Under the pieces are notes generated by a model. It worked only from the letters and a program-made list of their open reading frames with translations. It did not search any database and was not told the DNA's origin. Shown in pieces: positions 54,436-64,000 of a stretch of DNA of 64,000 bases. Position 1 is the first letter of the stretch, and the number at the start of each line of letters is the position of its first letter. The stretch comes from Pycnopodia helianthoides. Lineage: Eukaryota; Echinodermata; Asteroidea; Forcipulatida; Asteriidae. The position numbers and the translations under genes are program-made. The DNA is taken from positions 11,886,399-11,950,398 of the forward strand of contig CM063247.1 in NCBI GenBank assembly GCA_032158295.1, read 5' to 3'.

Positions 54436-56795
54436 CAATTTCAAATGTAAGAAATATCAGTCTTGGTCATAGTTACGCACTTCTTCTTAATTCTGCTAAA
54501 GAATATCCCTGAAACTCAAAAAAACATTTTTTGACGCACTGTGTTGGATTTCTTGATGGTCAACACTGAAGGAAAATAATGTGCGCATAGTGGAACTGTA
54601 GGCCTATTCGTAATGGAGTAGCAATGCAAAATGACTTGCAGGTCGGTAACATCACCATTTCTTCTTAGGCCTACAACAAGACTGCTTTTAGTGAATAATC
54701 CTTATACTCCTTATTTATATTTAACTTTTGTTTAAAACAACGTTTATTTTTATACAACCATCAAGGTTATTTCAATAATAAATCTTTATTTATTTATACA
54801 ACCATTATTTATATAAAACCATTGTGTATATAACCATTATATAACCAGTATTTATAAATAACATTTATATATTGATAACCAAACCATTATTTATAAATGA
54901 CTTCATTGCTTTTATATGTATAGCCATATTTATATATAAACCATTATTTATGTTATTTATACTTTAACAGTTATTTGTAGTATATAATTTAAGTGTTATT
55001 TAGTGTAATATGTTATTTATATATAACCATTAATTATAAATAATCATTATTTCTTTAAAAACCTTATTACCTTATATAGAACTATGTTACAACCATTATT
55101 TTTTTTTTGCACAATTAAGTGAGTAAACTGATATTTCTGACAATTTCAATTGAGTTAGACTGCCTTTGATGTGGCCGTTTCTCCAAAAAATTATGTGTTT
55201 TAATTCAAATTCCGACCATTCGGGCAAATTAGGCTATTCTGACTTTTACGTACACCCCTTTCTGAAAGCCATTTTAGTTTCTGTCACAGTAGCCATGAGT
55301 TGTGGCCAGGCGATGAATTGTCTGCTTGAATTTTCTTGTTTAAAGGTGAGAGGAACATTTTAAAAAGTGAAGTAAAGTTCAACATTCATTAAATGTTTTT
55401 AAAAATTCCTAAGAAAGTGTGGGTCGGATTCCCTAGTTTAGTTTGACAACAGTCGACAAAACACAATTTGAATTTAAATTTCCAGATTAAAGGTGTGATA
55501 GTTTATCTGCCTACTATGTATTCAGAGGGCCTAAAAACCTCAAAAACATTTTCATAACTCAAAAACATTTGTACTTTTTTAGAGTTGGAATTAGAGTCTT
55601 GGCTCTACTGAATACCGTGGCCCTGGGCCAAAGAAAATGGATGGATTTCAACTTAAAACAGGTTCTGTTTGCCCTCAATGTTTACTTGCCCATTTCATAA
55701 TGAATGTGACAAGGTAGAAATTACTGTGCCACGACTCGTTTTCATAAAGTTTTACGGAGAATCTGAATCCTGCTGTCACACACCGATGTATTTTTAAATC
55801 GCTGTATTCTGAAAAGAAGGAAAGGGCCAGATTGTAAAAATAAGTTTATTTTCTCTTTGATGATATTGTTGCATTTTTAATGAACAAGTTGCGAACAAAT
55901 TGCCTGTGTACAATGTTTACTGTTGTCAAACTACTTCTAATATGATGGTATTGTTGTTGTTATTATTATTGATACAACAAAAATCTTACAGAAGGAATTA
56001 ACAAAAATGTGAAACAATAAATCAACAAAACAAAACATGAACAAAGTAATGAACAGTATAAAAATGTGAAAGCAAAAACAATACTCAGAAAGGAATATTG
56101 TTACAATAACAACATTAGTAAATGGAAAATGGAAAAAATACAGTATAATGAAATGGGCTACAAAGTGCATAGTGTAAAAACTAAAAAGTACAAAACGTGA
56201 CTGAAAACAAGGAAGCAAAACAAAAATTTGAAGAAAAATACTAAATAGATTTGTGAATATGGAGGGACTAAAAACATGATTCTTAACTTCTAGTGGTTGA
56301 TTTTATTTTTTGAAGGGGCACCAAGGCCAGACCAGGGCAACAGAGTCATTGGCCCCTGTGACCTCTATGTGATTCTAGGCCTTCCAAGTACAAAGTAAGG
56401 AAAAGTCTACAGATGTGTGACAGGTATGTTGGCAACTCATAAGTTGGATCAAAACTCTGGTTTTATGCAGGTTTCAGAGAACAAATTTAGCACACAAAAA
56501 AACAAAAAATCTATCTCCGTGACCAAATAAGACCAAGTTTTTTTTTTAAAGAATATGAGGATTTCTTTAATGGATTTAGGCTTATGTAGATAATTTTGAT
56601 TTTGTGGGTGTTTTTTGCCGTGCAATAATCTCTATTGTGAAAAGGTGAACATTGGCTCTGATATAAGTGCTCCAAACCAATAGGCTGTTTTCAAAGCCCA
56701 TCAACTCTTCCATGAGGAGATCAATTGCATGGAGGTGTGCTCATAAGATTGAATTAATAACAATACACCCCATTTTTTCTGATATTGCCCCTTAA
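54436..56795. other. No gene recognised; very AT-rich
   Basis: The section 54710-55080 is a loose array of ACCATTATTTATA/TATATAACCATT words. A minus-strand open frame at 55937-56218 is rich in F and I and comes from AT-rich sequence. A block near 56325-56390 (GGGGCACCAAGGCCAGACC, GGGCAACAGAGTCA) resembles the reverse of 17432-17490, another old repeat. Confidence 0.45.
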
Positions 56796-57135
56796 ATTTG
56801 GAATGACCAGGATGTCTCTATTCGAGAAGCAGAGACTAGCCTATACCTTTTTGAGACTAAACTCAAAACACACTTTTTTAAGAAAGTTTTCGAGCAATCC
56901 CTCAGGTTTTAACTGTATCTATATTGTGTTCATTAATTGATAGCATGTGTTGTTGGTGGGAATGGGATTTTATTGTCATTTAACTTTCAATTGTAATTTA
57001 ATTATTCCTTTTTATGCTTAGAATGTAAATCATCCGTGTGGTTTTTATGTACCTTTTTCTGCCTTTTGTGAAGCGCCTTAGAGCATTTTACAAAAATAGA
57101 TTTGGCGCTATATTTATGTTATATTATTATTTATT
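56796..57135 (+). pseudogene. 3' end of a CR1/L2-like LINE
   Basis: A short frame reads IWNDQDVSIREAETSLYLFE, TKLKTHFFKKVFEQSLRF and stops at 56910-56912. This is the WN-L/D-P/DxIRxAxS-LxxFKxxLKTxLF block that ends CR1/L2-type ORF2 proteins. The following DNA has GAAGCGCCTTAGAGCATTTT and TTGGCGCTATATTTATG and then a TTATTATTTATTATT tail, as expected of a LINE 3' UTR. It may be the same family as 53489-54140, but the two are not contiguous. Confidence 0.75.
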
Positions 57136-57181
57136 ATTTACGATTTCTCTCTTCCACTCCAATTTTCCCCCACATCCTCAG

Positions 57182-57357
57182 TAAATAATTGTTCCAAGTT
57201 CTTCTGCCCAATCTGCATCGATGGGTTCCAGAATGCATGTGTGCATGATTTCTGCAAACAACCTGGCTACAGCATTGCTCAGGGGCAAAAAGGGGGTTCA
57301 AGTTTAAAGCCAGACTGGTCAGTGGAGACTGGACAATGTCGCATTAGAAAATTATTG
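57182..57357 (+). CDS. Putative exon: sushi-like module of an extracellular protein
   Basis: A polypyrimidine tract ends in CCTCAG at 57181 and the open frame runs 58 codons to a GTGAGT donor at 57358. It reads NNCSKFFCPICIDGFQN, ACVHDFCKQPGYSIAQGQ and KGGSSLKPDWSVETGQCRI. The order C..CP..DGFQN, C..PGYS..G, then W-S-x4-QC resembles a sushi/CCP module, in which the cysteine expected before the DWS strand is replaced by Gly-Ser. The good splice sites, long frame and cysteine spacing support coding. The family call is an inference and the gene's other exons are not firmly linked. Confidence 0.5.
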
Positions 57358-57399
57358 GTGAGTATCCACTTGTTCTGTCCTTTATCATAGAGGCTGGTT

Positions 57400-57975
57400 A
57401 ATAATAATATTATGAAGGTCTTGTTTAGCACTTTATCACACCTGAGGGGGTCACAAAGTGCTCATTATTTTTTCTACAAGGTATGCGGAGCTATGTTTGA
57501 AATATGTGACCCACTTTTATTTACATTAACCCTCATGCTGTCTGACCATTCAATACCATTCACTGTGGTTTTGAATGATAGATAAACTATGCCAGCCTGC
57601 AATATGATACCATGAGGGAATGCATGTACACAGTACACAGTTAGTTCTGTGCACAGTTGTGCCACCGTACACAACCTGGTTTCAAATGGTTGGTCAACTC
57701 ACTGGAAAATGTTGCAAAGAGTCACTGACAGTAGGAGGGTTAATGGTTTACAAGGTGCTGTGGTGCAATTTGTGCCAACCATACCCGAAAACACTGGGGT
57801 GCACCCCTTCTCTTAACGATAAGTGTACTGGGTTCTTTCACCTGCATTACACAATACATAGGACCTATGGCTTTATGTCCCACCCGAAGGATGAAGCATT
57901 AATGGTTAAGTGTCTTGCTGAAGGACACGTGTCAAGACCGGGACTTGAACCCAAACTCTGCTCTGATCAGAACTA
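57400..57975 (+). repeat. Dispersed (TAA)n-TAGCACT repeat, interrupted
   Basis: TTAATAATAATATTATG, then TAGCACTTTATCAC, CTACAAGGTATGCGGAGC, GGTTTACAAGGTGCTGTGG, CTTTCACCTGCATTACACAA and CCGGGACTTGAACCCAAACT follow the order of 32424-32800. The run is broken by the 210-bp TTAA-flanked element at 57530-57739. Confidence 0.7.
57530..57739. mobile_element. 210-bp piggyBac-like MITE (CCCT ends, TTAA duplication)
   Basis: CCCTCATGCTGTC at the left and GACAGTAGGAGGG at the right are inverted ends (11 of 13 bases pair). They are flanked by TTAA at 57526-57529 and 57740-57743. The host repeat at this point in other copies reads about TAGCACCATGTAATGG, so roughly ten bases were lost or changed next to the insertion. 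There is no ORF of transposase size. Confidence 0.65.
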
Positions 57976-58866
57976 TCAGCTTGGTATTCCGTCGGGAGCC
58001 AGAGTGAAAAATCATAACTTACTGCATGTGCTCATATGTCATGTCATGAGCAAGTTCAGGTGGCTAAGTTATTTGGGTGTGGGGTTGAAACCCAGGCATG
58101 ACACAAGTGTCCTTGGAGATGACACATGACTTGTATTGCACCAATCAAAGGACAATTAAAGATCTGTGTGTACGGTATATACAAAATAATAACAACAATT
58201 TGACAGAAAAAATTGGTTTCCTTTACACACTACTCAAACCTAGAATCCTAGGTTCCGATGTTCCTTTCATTTATGAAAATGATACTTTTAGACAGAAAGT
58301 TATTGCACGATTTGTTTCTTATTTAACCTGGGAAGCCTAACAGTTAAACATTGTCTGTCAAAGTTGCCCTGCAAACAAAGTTACAATCATTAATACCAAA
58401 ATAGAAAACGATACCAAAAGCGTTATTTTAATAACAATATTCATCAGAGCAATCAAGAAATAATTTCCTTTTGTAAAAGTAAATTTGACTTAACAGATGT
58501 ACTAGTGCCCCCGGCCCCTGACCTGCTGTTAGTGTATGCCTTGACACTAGTCTTTGTATCGATCTTGTATTTTCAGGTTTCGGTCTTGGTTTTGGTAACA
58601 TCTGAGAGGTTTTGGGTCTACAGTAAGATCTGCAAGCCGTTCTCAGGAATTTTTACATTCGTCAAAACTCAGCCCTGGTTCAAGAATTGCACTTTTCACC
58701 ACTAGCAGGACAAAGTTTGCAAGGTACTGAAGCTTTGATAATAGCACAGTCATAAAGTATGATAAGTCTTTCGCAAAACTTTCTAGGTGTCCAGCTCTGA
58801 CTTTTCAAACTGCTCTGATAATGACGTCCACACTAAAGTGTAACTACAGGTTTGTTTGTTCACCAG

Positions 58867-58936
58867 GCTTTGTGTTGGTTGGAGAAGAGATTAATATGTG
58901 CGTGCTACCTGGGAACTCGGCTATCGACCTGCGAAG
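58867..58936 (+). CDS. Putative small exon (sushi-like GFVLVGEEINMC)
   Basis: An acceptor ending CACCAG at 58866 and a GTAAAT donor at 58937 bound 70 bp. In one frame it reads FVLVGEEINMCVLPGNSAID LRR, which resembles the second half of a sushi module (GF.LVG.....C). The frame needs a phase-1 exon before it, so it does not join directly to 57182-57357, and an exon may be missing. A second frame with several cysteines is also open, so the assignment is tentative. Confidence 0.35.
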
Positions 58937-59180
58937 GTAAATTAATGAAATTTCAATCATTTTTGTGCCCAAGTGCTTCCATCCCTTCAGTTTATCTGTC
59001 CCAAAGGCCAGTACTATGGGGCATACTGCTAGCTTTATCCCTCTGTTTTCCACTGACTTATTATCAATCTCTGTTTGAAAGAAATGTGAGTAGATATCTC
59101 CATTTTTGTCTCTTTTTATCAAGTAATAACGGATACTGACGGGGTAGTTTAAAAAAAATTGTATTGAACATAACAAAAAT

Positions 59181-59247
59181 TGACTAGAGCGGGACTTGAA
59201 CCTCAACCTACAGATTGCTGGCGCACTACCAACTGAGCTATCTAGCC
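59181..59247 (-). repeat. tRNA-derived repeat, second copy of the 2651 family
   Basis: On the minus strand GGCTAGATAGCTCAGTTGGT and TTCAAGTCCCGCTCTAGTCA match the two halves of 2651-2723. The anticodon arm is rearranged and 6 nt shorter, so it cannot be a tRNA gene. Flanking blocks (AAAGATATTGACAA upstream, TCAATTTTTGTTATGTTCAA downstream) are shared with the first copy. Confidence 0.75.
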
Positions 59248-59825
59248 CTAATGTTGTCAATATCTTTGTTCGGGGGTGCCAGTCAGAAACCATTCAACCT
59301 GTAACTGCCTTTAAGCCAGGGATCGCACCCAAGTTTACGATACAACCTGGGAAGCAGCAGCAGAAGGATCACCCTAAAGGGGGATGTGACTTTTTATTTC
59401 AAACATCAAGTAATAAACCCCAAGGAAAACTGACTGGGTAAATTTGTCTACACTTGCCATTGTAGCCCTCACTTTGAGTGGTCCTGTGTCGGGAGGGTTT
59501 CATAATGTTTTTTTTTCAAATGCTGACAAAGTTAACATCCACTGTTTGTGCAAGTTCTGTAAGGAAAGAATGCTTTAGGTACGATCAGTATACATGTGCC
59601 CAAGCATAGCAAATCTTTTTGACATACCTCTCATATGCTGTAATCAGTAAGACCAGAATGGATAAAGCTCTCCTTCATCCTTGTGACTTCATTGAGGGCG
59701 CTGTAGGATCTTACGTCGTAGCCTTTTGAAATACGCTAGGGGTATAGAGGGCTATGCTTTGGGGCATGCTCTATCACTTCACAGCATGCGTGTAACCGTC
59801 TGTATTCCTGATGATCTCGACTCTT

Positions 59826-60191
59826 AAAGGCAAAGTATCCCTTTGGTTTTTGGGACCGCTTGACTGCTATATAAATGAAGATCTATACAATAAAACTAAC
59901 CTGTGAAAATTTCATTTCAAAAGGTGGTTGCATTTTTGAAATATCGCCAAAATCCGCAACTAATATGTCCTTGCATAAAGAATAATCCCTAATAGGAATA
60001 CACAATCTGAGAATCAGATTCAAATTTTGGGGGATAAAAGCTGACATATTTTTCCATATCCACAGTATTTTGAATTGAAATATTTCTCAAAATGCTTTAT
60101 ACTATCGAAAGTTACTGTGCTTCTAACCAAGTCAGTTTTTATTGCCATTATTTTTTAGAGTGATTACCAATCGTATACCTTCCCTTTAAGG
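59826..60191. mobile_element. TTAA-flanked MITE (AGGCAAAGTA family), most complete copy
   Basis: TTAAAGGCAAAGTATCCCTT at the left and (reverse complement) TTAAAGGGAAGGTATACGAT at the right are inverted ends 366 bp apart. The inner blocks GTGAAAATTTCATTTCAAAA, GGAATACACAATCTGAGAA and CAGTTTTTATTGCCATTA are shared with 5703, 8880 and 47828. TTAA at both extremes suggests piggyBac-type target duplication, although it could be part of the ends. Confidence 0.75.
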
Positions 60192-60319
60192 AGTTTGATG
60201 GAGTATTGACAGTGAAGTTGGGCCACAGGTTGCTAATCAATCACATCGACAATCTCTACCCCAACAGGTACTCATTGACTCAGTGTCATGACTTGGATTC
60301 GAACCCACACTCCAATGAC

Positions 60320-60558
60320 TCAGGGCCCAATTTCATGGCTCTGCTTACCTGCGTTTGCGATCACCATTCTTCGCTTACAGGGCAAGTGCCAAAATTCTGC
60401 GCTAATTGTGTAAGCAAAGAATGCCTAGTAACTTGGAGTGTGCACACGCACAAGCGAAAAATTCCCTGCTAACTTGTGAAATACACTGATGTAAGTGCAG
60501 AATTCGCGGCTTCCGTAAGCACCGATTCTTTGCTTATGGTAAGGAGAGCCATGAAATT
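60320..60558. mobile_element. Harbinger-like MITE of the GGCCCAATTT family with CAG duplication
   Basis: GGCCCAATTTCATGGCTCTG at the left and AGAGCCATGAAATTGGGTT at the right are inverted ends. CAG directly precedes the left end and directly follows the right end, a preserved 3-bp CWG duplication. The interior is rich in GCTTAC/GTAAGC words. Coordinates are accurate to a few bases. Confidence 0.7.
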
Positions 60559-60720
60559 GGGTTCAGATCTTAAGCTCGATGCATGAGACCTTCGTCCATG
60601 ATGCGCTACAATCCCTTTAAAAATCATTGGAACCTAAATTCACTCTGTCTAAATTTGGGTGGAAAGTCGACCACAGATTAAAACTAATAAAATTTGTTGT
60701 TAATGTTTGTATTTTTTCAG

Positions 60721-60776
60721 GATTCACGCCTCCTGTACGGGATATCATGGAAGTTACTCTGGTATAAAAAAGCCAG
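60721..60776 (+). CDS. Putative small exon (weak)
   Basis: A strong acceptor TTTTTTCAG at 60720 and a GTTTGT donor at 60777. The frame that continues from 58867-58936 reads IHASCTGYHGSYSGIKKP. There is one cysteine and no diagnostic motif. The splice context and compatible phase are the only support. Confidence 0.25.
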
Positions 60777-61037
60777 GTTTGTAAATGGAGTGAGGGCTGA
60801 CAGTACAGGCAAATCTAATTTAAACTTTTGTGGAATGCGTCAGAACATGTGCTGTAAACCATAATCCGCTGTTACTTTTAACCAATAGAGTTGTTTAAAA
60901 TTTAGACCATATTTTATTAAATATAAGAAAGAATCAATTCTTGCCAATTCCTGCAGCGGTTGTTCTTTGTCAGTCAACTACATTTTAATTCTTTACTTTA
61001 CAATTTTTTATGATATGTTTTTACTTTTGGATTTCAG

Positions 61038-61079
61038 TTTTCAACCAGTCCACTTTCAACATTCAGATTGTGGCGCTGG
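61038..61079 (+). CDS. Putative small exon (weak)
   Basis: Acceptor GGATTTCAG at 61037 and donor GTAATT at 61080. In phase with 60721-60776 it reads VFNQSTFNIQIVALG, a plausible beta-strand-rich peptide. The frame also stays open for about 60 further bases past the donor. Evidence is limited to splice context and phase. Confidence 0.25.
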
Positions 61080-61289
61080 GTAATTTCTTTACGACCAAGA
61101 TTCGGCAGGGTTACTTTTGGTGTTGGTTGTGAACTCTTGGACCTGCATATAGACGGTAATGACTGGTGCCTCTATGTGCTCCTACCCCCCCCCCCTTCAC
61201 AGCTCAGTGCATGTCGTGACAGAAAACACACGCTGTGGTATGTACATCAATTTTCCCTTCTCATTTTAGTCAATGTTTAACCCTCAAGA

Positions 61290-61672
61290 AGTAGAGATGG
61301 TCAAGGAGTAGAGATGGTTAGAGATGGTCAAGGAGTAGAGATGGTTAGAGATGGTCAAGGAGTAGAGATGGTTGGAGATGGTCATGGAGTAGAGATGGTT
61401 AGAGATGGTCATGGAGTAGAGATGGTTAGAGATGGTCAAGGAGTAGAGATGGTTAGAGATGGTCAAGGAGTAGAGATGGTTAGAGATGGTCAAGGAGTAG
61501 AGATGGTTAGAGATGGTCAAGGAGTAGAGATGGTTAGAGATGGTCAAGGAGTAGAGATGGTTAGAGATGGTCAAGGAGTAGAGATGGTTAGAGATGGTCA
61601 AGGAGTAGAGATGGTTAGAGATGGTCAAGCAGTAGAGATGGTTAGAGATGGTCAAGCAGTAGAGATGGTTTC
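61290..61672. repeat. Minisatellite with 27-bp unit, open on both strands
   Basis: About fourteen units of GTAGAGATGGTTAGAGATGG plus TCAAGGA, nearly identical. The unit is 27 bp, so both strands stay open: a QGVEMVRDG nonamer on plus and an SNHLYSLTI nonamer on minus. Units with TCATGG or TCAAGC variants cluster at the ends, showing normal array evolution. Confidence 0.95.
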
Positions 61673-62340
61673 TGGAATGCATGAGGGCTTGATGAAATTC
61701 TTTTTCCTTCTGTAAACTTTAAACTTCTATCAATAATAGTAGCCCTATTTCTTGATACAAACCTAAATTCCTAATGCCCGCTTCAGACAAACCCATAATC
61801 ATTTTGACCTTTCAGCTACTTTATGAGGGTTTTTTTGTGAGCATTTTTCTGTCGGGTTCTGTTGGGACCCCTCCAAATTCCTAGGTCCGCACCTGAGAGA
61901 TAAAAACCAGGTTCATCAACTTGAGATGATGTTCAGACTCTCTATATCAAGGTTTTCCCTAAACTTTTTCATCGATGAGCCAGGACCACTTAGCTTGTCA
62001 TTTCACTAGACCTTCAGCTTTTTCACAAGCCCATAATTCATGTAAATTAGGGACATTTGTCCTTACTGAAACAGCGGGTCCACTTGGAGAGAATTTGACT
62101 GGCATGCTCAGCTGTTTTAACTAGAATATGACCTGTTCAGTACAAGCCGTTTGCGACCGCGGTAGGCATTTTGTTTCAAGCCAATTGGGCATTTTGGTAC
62201 AAGCTGCTTGCGATCTTCTGTTGGCAGATGAGATTATAGAATACTTTGAATCAGTAAGTTAAAATACAAATCCTTTGATTACACAGGCATTTCTCAGTTG
62301 TTAATTGATTCAACGTTTCCATTTGTCATTTCAATCACAG

Positions 62341-62490
62341 TGTCTTACAAGACAGGATGGTTCAATGATGGCGATCACCACCTATCATCTGTGCCTTCTT
62401 GGCACATATCAGTCACAAGAGGGCAGCACATATTGTGTACCATATCCCTGTGGATCCATCACCAATGTTGTTGGACAGACTGGATGTTAG
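62341..62490 (+). CDS. Putative exon: ephrin-receptor-like (GCC2/GCC3) cysteine-rich module
   Basis: The acceptor TTTCAATCACAG at 62340 opens a frame reading CLTRQDGSMMAITTYHLC, LLGTYQSQEGSTYCVPYPC and GSITNVVGQTGC. This fits the C-x-x-GTYQ-x3-G-x3-C-x2-CP-x-G-x3-N-x3-G-x3-C pattern of GCC2/GCC3 (ephrin-receptor-like) modules. Such modules occur in extracellular sushi/EGF proteins such as SVEP1 and SCUBE. The expected second CP is YPC here. A TAG follows the last cysteine (62488-62490); either the protein ends here or the exon ends a few bases earlier at a weak GTTAGC donor (62486). Sushi-like candidates upstream make one gene plausible but unproven. Confidence 0.6.
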   Translation, partial: CLTRQDGSMMAITTYHLCLLGTYQSQEGSTYCVPYPCGSITNVVGQTGC

Positions 62491-62689
62491 CATTAGACAC
62501 CAAGTTCTATGCATTGCAAATATAAGGCTAAGTATCCTCTTCTTTTTACACGAATAATAAATAAGTCTGTTATTGTAACACAAAATGGCAACAGTAGTAC
62601 CTACATCATTTTAAATTAAAAAAAATCATGTGTGAAATTAATCAATTGGCAAGACTAATTACCCCTTGTGATTTTATCCAGTGTCAGCC

Positions 62690-64000
62690 CATTTTTGACA
62701 AAAATGCAAGGCTTTATCCTTGTGATTATATTCGCTTTCGGCCCATTCTTGACAAAAAAGCAAGCCATACCCCTTGTGATTTTATCCTGGCTTACCCCTT
62801 GTGAATTTATCTGATTTCAGCCCATTTTTGACAAAAATGCAAGGCTTAACCCTTGTGAATTTATCTGATTTTAGCCCTTTTTTTTTTTACAAAACTACAA
62901 GACTTGCTTACCCCTTGTGAATTTATCCAAATTCAGCTCTTTTTTTAACAAAAATGCATGGCTTACCCCTTGTGAATTTATCCGATTTCAGCCCATTTCT
63001 GACTAAAATGCAAGGCTTACCCCTTGTGAATTTATCCGATTTCAGCCCTTTTTGACAAAAAATGCAAGGCTTTTCCCCTTGTGAATTTATCTGTTTTTCA
63101 GCCCATTTTGACAAAATGCAAGGCTTACCCCTTGTGTATTTATCCGTTTTCAGCCCATTTTTGACAAAAATGCAAGGCTTACACCCTTGTGAATTTATCC
63201 GTTTTCAGCCCATTTTTGACAAAAATGCAAGGCTTACCCCTTGTGAATTTATCCGTTTTCAGCCCATTTTGACTAAAATGCAAGGCTTACCCCTTGTGAA
63301 TTTATCCAATTTTCAGCCCATTTCTGACTAAAATGCAAAGTTTACCCCTTGTGAATTTATCAGATTTCAGCCCATTTCTGACTAAAATGCAAACTAACCC
63401 CGTGTGAATTTATCTGATTTCAGCCCATTTTTGACAAAATGCAAGGCTATTACCCTTGTGAATTTATCTGTTTTCAGCCCATTTTTGACAAAAATGCAAG
63501 GCTTACCCCTTGTGAAATTACCGTTTATAAGCCAAGTTTGACCCAATTGTGGTTATCCCTTTGCAATCATTTTTCACCCATTTTTGAACAAAACTGCCAT
63601 GGAATTACCCTTGAATTTACTTTCAGCCCATTTTTGACAAAAATGCAAGCTTACCCCTTGTGAATTTATCCGTTTTCAGCCCTTTTTGACAAAAATGCAA
63701 GGCTTACCCCTTTGAATTTATCTTTTCAGCCCATTTTTGACAAAAATGCAAGACTTCCCCTTGAATTATCCGTTTTATCCTTTTATACAAAAATTGCAAG
63801 GCTTACCCCTTGTGAATTTATCGTTTTCAGCCATTTTTGACAAAAATGCAAGAATTACCCTGTGATTTTCCTTTGTCAGTCATTTTTACAAGCCCAGTTT
63901 ACCTGAAAATATACTTTACCCCTTTTGTGAAAAAATGCGTTCCCCTGCAATTTATCTGTCTAAAAAGCATTTACAAAACTCTTGTGCATTTATCCTTGTA
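62690..64000. repeat. Large minisatellite, ~53-bp unit, runs off the window
   Basis: About twenty-four imperfect units built on CAGCCCATTTTTGACAAAAA, TGCAAGGCTTACCCCTTG and TGAATTTATCCGTTTT. Units become shorter and more diverged after 63500. The array reaches the right edge, so its full length is unknown. Open frames on both strands inside it are translations of the unit. Confidence 0.93.

Noticed and set aside
57620..58129. 169-codon plus-strand open frame
   Set aside because: Lies across a piggyBac-like MITE and the dispersed TAGCACT repeat; no domain.
61284..61715. Long open frames of about 130 codons on both strands
   Set aside because: Pure translation of a 27-bp minisatellite; open on both strands and without splice or start context.
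62923..63663. Open frames with repeated ARLTPCEFIRFQPIF-like or KSDKFTRGKPC-like peptides
   Set aside because: Translation of the ~53-bp minisatellite, broken wherever unit length changes.

Overview
The window is eukaryotic, AT-rich, intron-rich animal DNA with very low gene density and heavy loading with short inverted-repeat transposons, tRNA-derived repeats, minisatellites and non-LTR retrotransposons. Single copy-style intron/exon structure, GT-AG introns of several kb and repeat families of the kind common in marine invertebrate deuterostomes make an echinoderm (perhaps a sea star) my best guess. That taxonomic guess is inference and was not tested by a search.

Region 1-16.5 kb: no coding exon I can support. 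It holds nested MITEs (1805-2322), a tRNA-derived repeat (2651-2723), a 161-bp palindromic MITE whose empty site is visible elsewhere in the window (4532-4692), several TTAA-flanked elements, tandem repeats and one histone-type 3' stem-loop. It may be intergenic or a long first intron.

Region 16.5-36.6 kb (+): seven exons of one gene, an SH2 adapter of the SHB/SHD/SHE/SHF family. The exon phases join without a break into 435 codons plus stop; the N-terminal exon(s) lie upstream or were not recognised. The N-terminal half is an array of seven YxxP tyrosine motifs, partly built by duplication of a 93-bp phase-1 exon. A long exon carries two PWEW motifs, and the last three exons encode the linker and the C-terminal SH2 domain. 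The introns are full of MITEs, SINEs and minisatellites.

Region 36.6-48.5 kb: 3' flank and apparently gene-free DNA with MITEs and a 50-bp triplicated motif carrying ATTGG boxes.

Region 48.5-54.1 kb: a near-complete non-LTR retrotransposon on the minus strand with one intact 1137-codon ORF (Myb-like domain, reverse transcriptase, CCHC, restriction-like endonuclease). It is bordered on both sides by ATT repeats, followed by a degraded CR1/L2-like reverse-transcriptase fragment on the plus strand.

Region 54-64 kb: an LTR-less 3' LINE end and several putative small exons (57182, 58867, 60721, 61038, 62341), two of which look like sushi and ephrin-receptor-like cysteine-rich modules of an extracellular protein. 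Large minisatellites follow, and the last 1.3 kb is a ~53-bp array running off the window. I found no CRISPR, operon, phage or other prokaryotic-type system.
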